A stretch of DNA of 64,000 nucleotides, from positions 1 through 64,000 of the forward strand of contig DASZTV010000021.1 in the NCBI GenBank assembly GCA_035548125.1, given 5' to 3'. Positions 42,122-49,806 of the stretch are shown piece after piece (the first letter of the stretch is position 1; the number at the start of each line of letters is the position of its first letter). Under the pieces are notes generated by a model. It saw only the letters and a program-made list of their open reading frames with translations, was not told the origin of the DNA and did not search any database. Source of the DNA: DASZTV01 sp035548125 (lineage in GTDB: Bacteria; Actinomycetota; Actinomycetes; JAFAQI01). Position numbers and translations under genes: made by a program.

Positions 42122-42573
42122 TCCTCGATCCCGGCGGTCAGGTCGAGATCGTTGGGCGGGGTGTCCGGCGTCTTCCAGTGCAGCCACTGCTTCTTGTAGA
42201 CGTCGTGGTAGTGGTTGGCCCGGTCGATGAACTGCTGGTATGCCGCATCGAACTCCGCCTGGTCGCGGTTGCGAAGGGCCTCCCGCACCGGAGCGCAGTC
42301 CGCCTCGAGGTAGGCCGCCATGTCCTCGGCGTACTTCGGTCGGCTCGTCGCGCACAGCCGAAGCTGCTTCACCGTCGAGGTGTAGAAGTACTCGGCGAGC
42401 TTCCAGTTGCCCGCCTTCGCGGCGTAGTAGAGCCGGTGCACCCGGTGGCCGACCTCGGCCATCAGCCGGTCCATGCCCGGCTGCATCATCGCGAGCTCGT
42501 CGATCGTCAGCTCACGCTTGCCGTTGTGGACCGCATGCGTGTGATCGGTCGAGATCGGAGTTGGTTCGGTCAC
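42118..42573 (-). CDS. Helical protein of unknown function
   Basis: A 151-residue protein from GTG at 42573, which overlaps the SDR stop as GTGA. It is probably a four-helix bundle: MMQPGMDRLMAEVGHRVHRLYYAAKAGNW, then LAEYFYTSTVKQL, YAEDMAAYLEADCAPV, and FIDRANHYHDVYKKQWLHW. His and Tyr are abundant, as in cytochrome c'-like bundles, but there is no CxxCH heme site. It is translationally coupled to both neighbours in an SDR, unknown, MDMPI operon. I cannot name a family. Confidence 0.72.
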   Translation of the reverse strand: MTEPTPISTDHTHAVHNGKRELTIDELAMMQPGMDRLMAEVGHRVHRLYYAAKAGNWKLAEYFYTSTVKQLRLCATSRPKYAEDMAAYLEADCAPVREALRNRDQAEFDAAYQQFIDRANHYHDVYKKQWLHWKTPDTPPNDLDLTAGIEE

Positions 42574-43310
42574 GTCGTCTCCCGGTAGAGCTTGTGTTGC
42601 GACGCCTGCGCCCGGGGGCGCACCACGAGGAGGTCGACGTTGACGTTCCACGGCCGGGTCGCTGTCCAGGCGATGCAGTCCGCGACGTCGTCGGCGCTCA
42701 ATGGACCGGGCACCCCGGCATAGACAGCATCTGCCCTCGCCTGGTCTCCTCCCAACCGGTTTAGGGAGAACTCCTCGGTCGCCACCATCCCCGGTGCGAC
42801 CTCGACCACGCGGATCGGGCGCCCGTTGAGCTCCAGCCGCAGGGTCTCGGAGACCGCGCGTTCCGCGTGCTTCGCCGCGGTGTAGCCGGCGCCGTTCTCG
42901 TACACCCCGTGACCGGCCGTCGAGGTGACGGTCACGATGACGCCGTCCCCGCTCGCCTCGAGCGCGGGGAGCAGTGCGCGGGTGACGCGCATCATGCCGA
43001 GGACGTTGACCTCCCACATCCGTCGCCAGGCGTCCTCGTCGGCGGATTCGACCGGTTCGAGACCGAATGCGCCTCCGGCGTTGTTGACCAGGACGTGACA
43101 GGTCTCCACGATTGCCGCGAGCTCACGTACCGATGTCTCGTCGGTGACGTCGAGTACGACCGGGCGGGCACCACACTCCTGCGCCAGCGCGGCGAGCCGA
43201 TCGGCGCGGCGGGCCGCCGCGATGACGTCGTACCCCTCCGCGGCGAGCCGTCGGACCGTCGCCGCGCCGATGCCGCTGCTCGCGCCGGTGACCACCGCGG
43301 TTCGACTCAC
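42570..43310 (-). CDS. Short-chain dehydrogenase/reductase
   Basis: A 246-residue classical SDR from GTG at 43310. TGASSGIG (residues 8-15) binds NADP, with R-R-A-D-R after strand 2 favouring NADPH. NNAGG, and the Ser-Tyr-Lys triad in STAGHG...YTAAKH, are present. VAPGMVATEEF follows as expected. It resembles YdfG-type 3-hydroxy acid dehydrogenases and, in position beside mshA, Rv0484c of M. tuberculosis. It is first in a three-gene coupled operon and divergent from mshA across 131 bp. Confidence 0.9.
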   Translation of the reverse strand: MSRTAVVTGASSGIGAATVRRLAAEGYDVIAAARRADRLAALAQECGARPVVLDVTDETSVRELAAIVETCHVLVNNAGGAFGLEPVESADEDAWRRMWEVNVLGMMRVTRALLPALEASGDGVIVTVTSTAGHGVYENGAGYTAAKHAERAVSETLRLELNGRPIRVVEVAPGMVATEEFSLNRLGGDQARADAVYAGVPGPLSADDVADCIAWTATRPWNVNVDLLVVRPRAQASQHKLYRETT

Positions 43311-43441
43311 GGCAAAAGCGTATGAGTGCCGGCAAAGCCGGCTCCGTTGGAGGGCGGGGGGCGGGGACGTGGACGTCCAGGAGTCGGCTCGGAATGGGAA
43401 CCCAGGTGAGCCGATCGACCCGATCGGGCAGGATTGGTGCC

Positions 43442-44674
43442 ATGGCACTGCCACGGCGGGTGGCGACGTTGTCAGTTCACACCTCGCCTCTCGACCAGCC
43501 CGGGTGCGGCGACGCGGGCGGTCTCAACGTCTACGTGACCGAGGTTTCGCGCCGGCTCGCGGAGCGCGGGATCGCGGTCGAGATCTTCACCCGGTCGACC
43601 AGCAGTGAGGTCCCGGCGACTGTCGAGCTGGCGCCGGGTGTGATGGTCCGCCACATCACGGCGGGCCCGTACGAAGGCCTGGACAAGAACGACCTGCCGG
43701 CCCAGCTGTGCGCTTTCACCAGCGGGGTGTTGCGTGAGGAGGCGGCGCACGAACCCGGGTGGTACGACCTGGTGCACTCCCACTACTGGCTGTCCGGCCA
43801 GGTCGGCTGGATCGCCAAGGAGCGGTGGGGCGTGCCGCTGGTGCACACGATGCACACGATGGCGAAGGTGAAGAACCTCTGGCTCGCCGACGGTGACGCT
43901 CCCGAGCCCGCGATGCGGGCGATCGGCGAGGCCCAGGTCGTCGAGGCCGCCGATCGGCTGATCGCGTCCACCGCGGACGAGGCGGCGCAGCTGGTCGAGC
44001 TGTACGCCGCGGATCCCCAGCGGGTCGAGGTGGTGGCGCCGGGCGTCGATCTCGAGACGTTCGCGCCGGGCGACCGGATCGCGGCGCGGCGACGGCTCGA
44101 ACTCGGCGCCGACGACATCGTGCTGTTGTTCGTGGGCCGGATCCAGCCGCTCAAGGCGCCGGACGTGTTGCTCCGCGCGGCGGCCGCGATGGTCGAGCGG
44201 GAGCCGGCGCTTCGCGATCGGATGGTCGTGATGGTCGTCGGCGGTCCGTCGGGTAGCGGCGTCGAGGAGCCGGAGCAGCTGTCGAAGCTGGCGGTGTCCC
44301 TCGGCATCGCGGACCTGGTGCGGTTCGAACGCCCTGCCCCGCAGGGTGACCTCGCCGACTACTACCGCGCGGCCGACGTCACCGTCGTGCCGTCGTACAA
44401 CGAGTCGTTCGGCCTGGTGGCCCTCGAATCGCAGGCCTGTGGCACCCCTGTCGTCGCCGCTCGCGTCGGCGGGCTCGCGACCGCCGTCGACGACGGCCGG
44501 TCGGGCGTGCTGATCGACGGGCACAACCCGGCCGACTACGCCGCCGCGCTGCGCCGGATCGTCGACGAGCCCGCGCGGCGAGATGCGCTGGCCGAAGGCG
44601 CGCTCGCGCATGCCGAGCGATTCGGGTGGGACGCGACGGTCGAGCGGGTGCTCGAGGTCTACCAAGCGCTGTGA
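43442..44674 (+). CDS. mshA: D-inositol-3-phosphate glycosyltransferase (mycothiol synthesis)
   Basis: A 410-residue GT4 enzyme from ATG that joins GlcNAc from UDP-GlcNAc to inositol-3-phosphate, the first step to mycothiol. ATLSVHTSPLDQPGCGDAGGLNVYV near the N-terminus is the MshA/SPS-type opening, with Cys where most have Thr. HSHYWLSGQVGW, LFVGRIQPLKAPDVLL and PSYNESFGLVALESQACGTP follow. mshA, a YbjN gene and gpmA form an overlapping run, the same order as in M. tuberculosis Rv0486, Rv0487 and gpm1. Confidence 0.95.
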   Translation: MALPRRVATLSVHTSPLDQPGCGDAGGLNVYVTEVSRRLAERGIAVEIFTRSTSSEVPATVELAPGVMVRHITAGPYEGLDKNDLPAQLCAFTSGVLREEAAHEPGWYDLVHSHYWLSGQVGWIAKERWGVPLVHTMHTMAKVKNLWLADGDAPEPAMRAIGEAQVVEAADRLIASTADEAAQLVELYAADPQRVEVVAPGVDLETFAPGDRIAARRRLELGADDIVLLFVGRIQPLKAPDVLLRAAAAMVEREPALRDRMVVMVVGGPSGSGVEEPEQLSKLAVSLGIADLVRFERPAPQGDLADYYRAADVTVVPSYNESFGLVALESQACGTPVVAARVGGLATAVDDGRSGVLIDGHNPADYAAALRRIVDEPARRDALAEGALAHAERFGWDATVERVLEVYQAL

Positions 44675-45210
44675 CGATGACCGATCGAGCCGACCTGGCG
44701 CGCGTCCTGCGCGATGCGCTGGTCGACCGCGACCTGGAGTTCGACGAACCCAGCGAGGGCTCGTTCTTCGTGAAGCTGCCGGGGACGCACAAGCTCGCGA
44801 CGATGACCTGGCTGGTCATCGGAGACCACTCGCTGCACGTCGAAGCGTTCTTCTGCCGGCGCCCCGACGAGAACGAAGAGCGGTTCTGGCGCTGGTTGCT
44901 CGAACGCAACGCGAAGCTCTACGCGGTTGCGTTCTCCGTCGACCTGCTCGGCGACGTCTACCTCATCGGGAAGCTGCCGCTGTCGGCCGTGACGCCGGAC
45001 GAGATCGACCGGATCCTGGGCTCGGTGCTGACCGCGTCCGATGAGTCCTTCGACACCGCGTTGGAGATCGGCTTCCGTACCTCCATCGAGAAGGAGTGGG
45101 ACTGGCGGGTCAAACGCGGCGAGTCGCTGGCCAACCTGCAGGCGTTCGCACGGTTTGCCGATCCCGACAACCGCGCCGCGCGCGGGCCCCAGCAGAATGG
45201 CGCGTCATGA
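44671..45210 (+). CDS. YbjN domain protein (Rv0487-like)
   Basis: A 179-residue protein. GTG at 44671 overlaps the mshA stop (GTGA); ATG at 44677 is the other option. LARVLRDALVDRDLEFDEPSEGSFFVKLPG and HSLHVEAFFCRRPDEN match YbjN domains with a chaperone-like alpha/beta sandwich. YAVAFSVDLLGDVYLIGKLPLSAVTPDEIDRIL completes it. The exact role is unknown; neighbouring conservation with mshA and gpmA is typical of actinobacteria. Confidence 0.88.
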   Translation: MTMTDRADLARVLRDALVDRDLEFDEPSEGSFFVKLPGTHKLATMTWLVIGDHSLHVEAFFCRRPDENEERFWRWLLERNAKLYAVAFSVDLLGDVYLIGKLPLSAVTPDEIDRILGSVLTASDESFDTALEIGFRTSIEKEWDWRVKRGESLANLQAFARFADPDNRAARGPQQNGAS

Positions 45211-45956
45211 CGTCCCGGCTGATCCTGCTCCGCCACGGCGAGAGCGAGTGGAACGCGAAGAACCTGTTCACCGGCTGGGTGGACGTCGGCCTGACCGAGA
45301 CCGGCGTCGCCGAGGCGGTTCGGGCGGGCGAACTGCTCGCCGCGCACGATCTGCTCCCGGAGGTGCTGCACACGTCCTTGCTCAAGCGCGCGATCGCGAC
45401 GGCTGGAAACGCCCTCGCCGCCTGCGACCGGCAGTGGATCCAGGTCCGACGCAGCTGGCGGCTCAACGAACGCCACTACGGCGCGCTGCAGGGCAAGAAC
45501 AAGGCGCAGGTCCGCGAGGAGTTCGGCGACGAGCAGTTCATGGTGTGGCGCCGTTCGTACGACACCCCGCCGCCTCCGCTGGCGGACGACGACGAGTACT
45601 CCCAGGTCGGTGACCCGCGCTACGCCGCTCTCGCGCCTGACGTCGTCCCGCGCACCGAGTGCCTGGCCGACGTCGTGGTGCGGCTGCTGCCCTACTGGTA
45701 CGACGCGGTCGTGCCGGACCTGCGAAGCGGGAAGACGGTCCTCGTGGTCGCGCACGGCAACTCGCTGCGCGCGATGGTCAAGCACCTCGACGGGGTCAGC
45801 GACGAGGACATCGTCGGCCTGAATATCCCCACCGGGATCCCGCTGGCGTACTCACTGGACGACGACCTCCGCCCGGTGCGGGCAGGTGGCGAGTACCTCG
45901 ACCCGGAGGCCGCGAAGGCGGCCGCCGAGGCCGTCGCCAACCAGGGAAAGAAGTAG
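45207..45956 (+). CDS. gpmA: 2,3-bisphosphoglycerate-dependent phosphoglycerate mutase
   Basis: A 249-residue glycolytic enzyme interconverting 3- and 2-phosphoglycerate, starting at ATG within the previous stop (ATGA). LILLRHGESEWNAKNLFTGW carries the phosphorylated His (R-H-G). RRSWRLNERHYGALQGKNK and VVAHGNSLRAMVKHL give the second catalytic His. Length and motifs are normal for the family. Confidence 0.96.
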   Translation: MTSRLILLRHGESEWNAKNLFTGWVDVGLTETGVAEAVRAGELLAAHDLLPEVLHTSLLKRAIATAGNALAACDRQWIQVRRSWRLNERHYGALQGKNKAQVREEFGDEQFMVWRRSYDTPPPPLADDDEYSQVGDPRYAALAPDVVPRTECLADVVVRLLPYWYDAVVPDLRSGKTVLVVAHGNSLRAMVKHLDGVSDEDIVGLNIPTGIPLAYSLDDDLRPVRAGGEYLDPEAAKAAAEAVANQGKK

Positions 45957-45980
45957 CGCCCTTCGGTCCCGGTTCCGGGG

Positions 45981-46538
45981 TCAGACGATCGGGGTCGCCG
46001 GGATCTCCTGATCGGTGGGCACCGCCTGGGTCGGCGTCAGGGTCTGGGTGGGCTCCACGACCGGCACCGGGATCGACGCGGTCGTGCCGGCGGCGGAGAA
46101 GCTGAAGGTCACCCCGGCCGTCGTGCCGAGCGCCGGCGGCTTGCCGTTGACGATCAGTGTGGGCGCGGAGGAGTCGATCAGCGGATCGCTGATCTGCACC
46201 ACCACCCCGGGCGGCAGGGTGACCGGTCCGCCGCTGAGCTCGGCGGTGCCGAGCGAGGTGGTGACGCCGGTGAAGGTGTCCGGGGTCTTGGCGTTGTTGA
46301 CCAGCGTGACCACGAGGTAGGTCGTCGGCGGCTGGCCGCCGGGCACCTGCTCCGGGAATGAGGTGAGGTAGGCGTTGCGGATCCGGACCGCGCCGATGCG
46401 GTGATCGGCAGCCTGGACCTGGCTGTGCTCCTTGCTGGTCTCGTCCATGGCCTCGAGCCCACATCCGGTGAGCACGGGCAGGGCAAGTCCAAGCGCCAGG
46501 GCGGCGACGGTCCGCTGCGTGGCACGACGCGGGATCAC
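45981..46538 (-). CDS. Predicted lipoprotein
   Basis: A 185-residue protein from GTG with AAGGAG upstream. The signal peptide (RTVAALALGLALPVLTGCG, residues 8-26) ends in a lipobox LTGC, so Cys25 is probably lipidated. The mature domain (IGAVRIRNAYLTSF, TTYLVVTLVNNAKTPDTFTGV, VNGKPP) is beta-rich and resembles copper-chaperone/DUF461-like immunoglobulin folds found in actinobacterial lipoproteins. Metal ligands are not evident. It and the next minus-strand gene may form an operon. Confidence 0.8.
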   Translation of the reverse strand: MIPRRATQRTVAALALGLALPVLTGCGLEAMDETSKEHSQVQAADHRIGAVRIRNAYLTSFPEQVPGGQPPTTYLVVTLVNNAKTPDTFTGVTTSLGTAELSGGPVTLPPGVVVQISDPLIDSSAPTLIVNGKPPALGTTAGVTFSFSAAGTTASIPVPVVEPTQTLTPTQAVPTDQEIPATPIV

Positions 46539-46598
46539 GCGAACTCCTTCAAGGATTTCGATACCCAGATTTGGTGTGGTCAGCGTACTGACCGCTGC

Positions 46599-47321
46599 TC
46601 AGCGCTTGGAACGCAGCACCATGGTCTGCAGCTTCGCGACGAGCGAGGTGTTCGTCGTACTCGTGACGCTGCGTTCGATGTCGTAGATGGTGCCGTCGCG
46701 ATCGATCGCGACCAGGGTCACGCCCTGGGCGGCCACCGAGGTGGCGAGCGATGCCGCCGGGTCGAAGTAGAGGCCCGGGGAGCCGCGCGTGAGCGACCGG
46801 ACGATCCCGGCCATCCGCGGGTCGCCGGCCTCCGGGACCACGACCGCAAGCGGGAGCTCCTCGCTGAACGCCTCGCCGGCGAGTGAGTTGAGCAGAGTGG
46901 CGCACGCGCAGTCGGTCGGCACCAGCGCGAACACTGCCGGTCGGAGCGTGGCGTCGCGGACTGCGACCCGGCCGTTCGGACCGGTGAGCGTGACGTCCGG
47001 GAGCAGACCGCCGACGAGGCCGTCCGCGGAACGCGGCGTGGCCAGCGGCGCCGCCTTCGGGGCATGTTCGAGGGTGCGCGGCGCCATCACGGCGAGCAGC
47101 ACCGCGACCAGCCCGGCAAGCACCGTCGCGGCGGTCAGGACCAGGAGGGGAAGGGTGTTGCGCCCGTGCAGCATGTGCTGGATGCGGCGCCGCCGACGGG
47201 CGCGGCGAAGCTCGCGGTGGTAGGCCGCGATGTCGCGCGACAGGGAGCTGATGTCGTCAGGCGCGACGGCGTCCGCCCAGGTCGCAGGGGCGTCGCGAGG
47301 AGCGTCTTCCTCAGCCGCCAT
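46599..47321 (-). CDS. Membrane-anchored thioredoxin-like protein
   Basis: A 240-residue protein from ATG. It has a cytoplasmic basic N-terminus (about 1-50, HRELRRARRRRRIQ), one membrane helix (about 55-80) and an exported domain. That domain has LLPDVTLTGPNGRVAVRD (thioredoxin-fold opening) and VPTDCACATLLNSL, where C-A-C stands near the usual CxxC place. LAVVVPEAG and VTLVAIDRDGTIYDIE fit the remaining fold. The thiol chemistry is uncertain because CxC is atypical. It lies upstream of the lipoprotein gene and is divergent from carD. Confidence 0.7.
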   Translation of the reverse strand: MAAEEDAPRDAPATWADAVAPDDISSLSRDIAAYHRELRRARRRRRIQHMLHGRNTLPLLVLTAATVLAGLVAVLLAVMAPRTLEHAPKAAPLATPRSADGLVGGLLPDVTLTGPNGRVAVRDATLRPAVFALVPTDCACATLLNSLAGEAFSEELPLAVVVPEAGDPRMAGIVRSLTRGSPGLYFDPAASLATSVAAQGVTLVAIDRDGTIYDIERSVTSTTNTSLVAKLQTMVLRSKR

Positions 47322-47365
47322 ATCCGCAGCCTACGCACCCCTGTGATGCATGTCAGCAGGGCTCC

Positions 47366-47393
47366 TGTCAAGACTCTGGTGTGGTCGTAAAAT
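47366..47393 (+). promoter_or_regulatory. Candidate carD promoter
   Basis: TGTCAA (47366-47371) and TAAAAT (47388-47393) with a 16-base spacer give a reasonable vegetative-type -35/-10 pair. The AT-rich -10 stands out in this GC-rich DNA. It lies about 90 bases before the carD ATG, in the divergent gap with the thioredoxin-like gene. It is based on sequence resemblance only. Confidence 0.4.
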
Positions 47394-47482
47394 GGCTCTG
47401 ACCTGCGGTTTTACCGGTTTTCCCCAAGTCGGCCGGTCGGTTTTGCGTGATATCCTGGAGGTCAGCGAAGGGATCAATGCGC

Positions 47483-47965
47483 ATGACGTTCACGGTCGGC
47501 GAGACTGTCGTCTACCCCCATCACGGGGCGGCACTCATCGAGGCAATCGAGACCAGGACCATCAAGGGCGAGGAAAAGATGTACCTCGTTCTCAAGGTCG
47601 CCCAAGGTGACCTGACGGTTCGCGTACCCGCCGACAACGCCGAGTACGTCGGCGTCCGCGACGTGGTCGGCGCGGAGGGCCTGGAGCGGGTCTTCGAGAT
47701 CCTCAAGGCGCCTCACACCGAGGAGCCGACCAACTGGTCGCGTCGCTACAAGGCCAACGTCGAGAAGATCGCCTCGGGCGACGTCAACAAGGTGGCCGAG
47801 GTGGTGCGCGACCTGTGGCGCCGCGACCGCGAGCGCGGGCTGTCGGCCGGCGAGAAGCGGATGCTGGCCAAGGCGCGCCAGATCCTGGTCAGCGAGCTCG
47901 CCCTCGCCGAGCACACTAACGAGGACAAGGCCGAAGCCCTCCTCGACGAGGTCCTCGCGAGCTAG
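47483..47965 (+). CDS. carD: CarD-family transcription factor
   Basis: A 160-residue RNA polymerase-binding regulator of rRNA and housekeeping promoters. ATG at 47483 has AAGGGA 9 bases upstream and gives the standard N-terminus (FTVGETVVYPHHGAALIEAIETR); an ATG 6 bases earlier is too close to that site. The Tudor-like RNAP-interaction domain is residues 1-60. The helical DNA-binding part contains PTNWSRRYKAN (with the minor-groove Trp) and EVVRDLWRRD. Near identity to mycobacterial CarD is visible along its length. Confidence 0.97.
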   Translation: MTFTVGETVVYPHHGAALIEAIETRTIKGEEKMYLVLKVAQGDLTVRVPADNAEYVGVRDVVGAEGLERVFEILKAPHTEEPTNWSRRYKANVEKIASGDVNKVAEVVRDLWRRDRERGLSAGEKRMLAKARQILVSELALAEHTNEDKAEALLDEVLAS

Positions 47966-48047
47966 ACGCGGCGATCTGCTTCGTTGTCGTCGTCGCCGAT
48001 ATCTCGATATCGGCTTCCTCCTCCGCCTTGCATCTCATCCGCGTCTA
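47963..48047. terminator. Nested palindrome after carD
   Basis: An outer pair of 9-base arms (TAGACGCGG at 47963-47971 and its complement at 48039-48047) encloses an inner perfect hairpin with 8-base arms and a 4-base loop (GCCGATAT and its complement, 47995-48014). Both share a centre near 48005. The outer arm begins at the carD stop codon. It probably ends carD transcription. The intervening bases match only partly. Confidence 0.55.
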
Positions 48048-48123
48048 ACTCGCGCGCGCTGGCAATGGGGCAATTAGCCCTACTGGGTGAAAGTCCCGGG
48101 CGGTTTCAGCCGAGAATCGTCTG

Positions 48124-49248
48124 GTGAGCCGCAGGCCGCGCGCACCCAAACGCCGTACCCCCAACACCCTGGTCGAGGTACTGCGGCTGCTGACCGTCGT
48201 CTTCTTCATCGGGCTGGGCGTCGAGGTCGGCCAGGTCAGCTCGCACCACCTGCACAACATCTCCCTCGGCCCGTTCCGCGGCGCCGGCCTCGGCGTGATC
48301 GTCGGATCGGGTATCGGGTACGTCCTGGGCGGCATCCTCGGCCGCACCGCGGCAAGCACCGCGGACCGCACCGAGGCGGTGCTCCGCGAGGTGACCGCGG
48401 ACACCCTGCTCGCCGGAAGCTTCGGCGCACTGGTCGGCGCCCTCATCGCGATGGTCACCTCGTGGCCGCTGTTCTTCATCCCCGGCCTGGCGCTGGCCAC
48501 CTCGCTGTTCGGCATCGTCGTCGTGCTCGTGGCGTACGTCGGGTTCCGGGTGGGTGCCTCGAAACGCGACGAGGTGCTGGCTGTCATCGGCTTCCGCACC
48601 GGCGTCATGCCCCGGCGGCCGTCCGCGTCAGCGCTGATCAAGCTGCTCGACACCTCGGTCGCGATCGACGGCCGGATCGTGGACGTGGTTCGGGCCGGCT
48701 TCGTCCACGGCCGGGTGGTGGTGATCCAGCCGGTGCTCGACGAGCTCGACCGGCTGGCGAAGCTTTCCGACCCGACCCGCCGGGCGCGGGGTCGCCGCGG
48801 GCTGGAGGTTCTCGAGACGCTGCGCCGGGAGCCGTTCGTCGACCTCGACGTGATGCCGGATCCGCAACCGGACACCGAAGAGGTCGACCTGAAGCTGGTG
48901 CGCACCTGCCTCGACCTCGACTACGCGTTGCTGACCCTCGACACCAACCTCGCCAAGTCCGCCGCGGTCTCCGGGGTGTCCGTACTCAACCTCCACGCCC
49001 TGTCGATCGCGCTGCGCCCCCCGGTCGTCGTCGGCGAGGACGTCACCGTGCAGGTCACCAAACCGGGACGTGAGGACGGCCAAGGTGTGGGGTACCTCGA
49101 CGACGGGACGATGGTCGTCGTCGAGCGCGGGCGCTCGCTCGTGGGCAAGGATGTGACGGTGCGGGTGAGCAGTGTGGTGCTGACGGCGAACGGGCGGCTG
49201 GTGTTCGGTGACGTGGCGTCCAGCGCCGCGGCCAAGGCCGGCGCTTGA
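48124..49248 (+). CDS. PIN/TRAM domain membrane protein (YacL-like)
   Basis: A 374-residue protein from GTG. Residues 15-140 hold four membrane helices. The PIN nuclease domain starts at LLDTSVAIDGRIVDV (Asp176 and Asp182 as metal ligands), with VLDELDRLAK and LTLDTNLAK carrying further acidic residues. The TRAM domain (about 305-370, ending VRVSSVVLTANGRLVFG) should bind RNA. YacL-type proteins are membrane-tethered, but their RNA target is not known. Its stop overlaps the ispF start. Confidence 0.9.
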   Translation: MSRRPRAPKRRTPNTLVEVLRLLTVVFFIGLGVEVGQVSSHHLHNISLGPFRGAGLGVIVGSGIGYVLGGILGRTAASTADRTEAVLREVTADTLLAGSFGALVGALIAMVTSWPLFFIPGLALATSLFGIVVVLVAYVGFRVGASKRDEVLAVIGFRTGVMPRRPSASALIKLLDTSVAIDGRIVDVVRAGFVHGRVVVIQPVLDELDRLAKLSDPTRRARGRRGLEVLETLRREPFVDLDVMPDPQPDTEEVDLKLVRTCLDLDYALLTLDTNLAKSAAVSGVSVLNLHALSIALRPPVVVGEDVTVQVTKPGREDGQGVGYLDDGTMVVVERGRSLVGKDVTVRVSSVVLTANGRLVFGDVASSAAAKAGA

Positions 49249-49784
49249 GCGCTGAGGACGTCGCGCCCAGCGGATCGCTGGCGGACGCAGTACCGCTCAC
49301 CGGCGCACTGGGCGAGGCGCCGCGGATCGGCATCGGCGTCGACGTCCATCCGTTCGCGGACGGACGGGAGCTGGCACTCGCCGGCCTGATCTGGCCGGAC
49401 GAGACCGGTCTTGCCGGGCACTCCGACGGCGACGTCGTCGCGCACGCGGCGTGCGACGCGCTGTTCTCCGCCGCGGGCATCGGCGATCTGGGCAGTCAGT
49501 TCGGTACCGACGACCTGCGGTGGGCGGGAGCCTCGGGCGTCGTACTGCTCTCCGAGACGGCACGCCGGGTGATCGCCGAGGGGTGGACCATCGGCAACGT
49601 CGCCGTCCAGCTGATCGGCGAACGCCCCAAGCTCGCCCCGCGGCGCGCGGAGGCCGAGGCCGCGATGTCCCGCGCGATCGGCGCCCCGGTGTCGGTGTCG
49701 GCCACCACCACCGACGGGCTCGGGCTGACCGGCCGCGGCGAAGGTCTCGCCGCGATCGCCACCGCGCTGCTGCTCTCGCGCTGA
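49245..49784 (+). CDS. ispF: 2-C-methyl-D-erythritol 2,4-cyclodiphosphate synthase
   Basis: A 179-residue MEP-pathway enzyme making MEcPP for isoprenoid synthesis. The likely start is TTG at 49245 overlapping the previous stop (TTGA). That gives an N-terminal extension of about 25 residues before RIGIGVDVHPF. The metal ligands Asp33, His35 and His67 are 25 positions beyond the usual D8/H10/H42 spacing and all present. LAGHSDGDVVAHAACDAL and SATTTDGLGLTGRGEGLAA follow. No ispD gene is found next to it, although ispD often precedes ispF. Confidence 0.94.
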   Translation: MSAEDVAPSGSLADAVPLTGALGEAPRIGIGVDVHPFADGRELALAGLIWPDETGLAGHSDGDVVAHAACDALFSAAGIGDLGSQFGTDDLRWAGASGVVLLSETARRVIAEGWTIGNVAVQLIGERPKLAPRRAEAEAAMSRAIGAPVSVSATTTDGLGLTGRGEGLAAIATALLLSR

Positions 49785-49806
49785 CGTCCTTCCCTAGTCT
49801 TGTCCC

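Noticed and set aside
46599..47321. Sensor kinase or regulator expected after gpmA by mycobacterial order
   Set aside because: The genes here have a lipobox and a thioredoxin-like domain, with no histidine kinase or receiver motifs.
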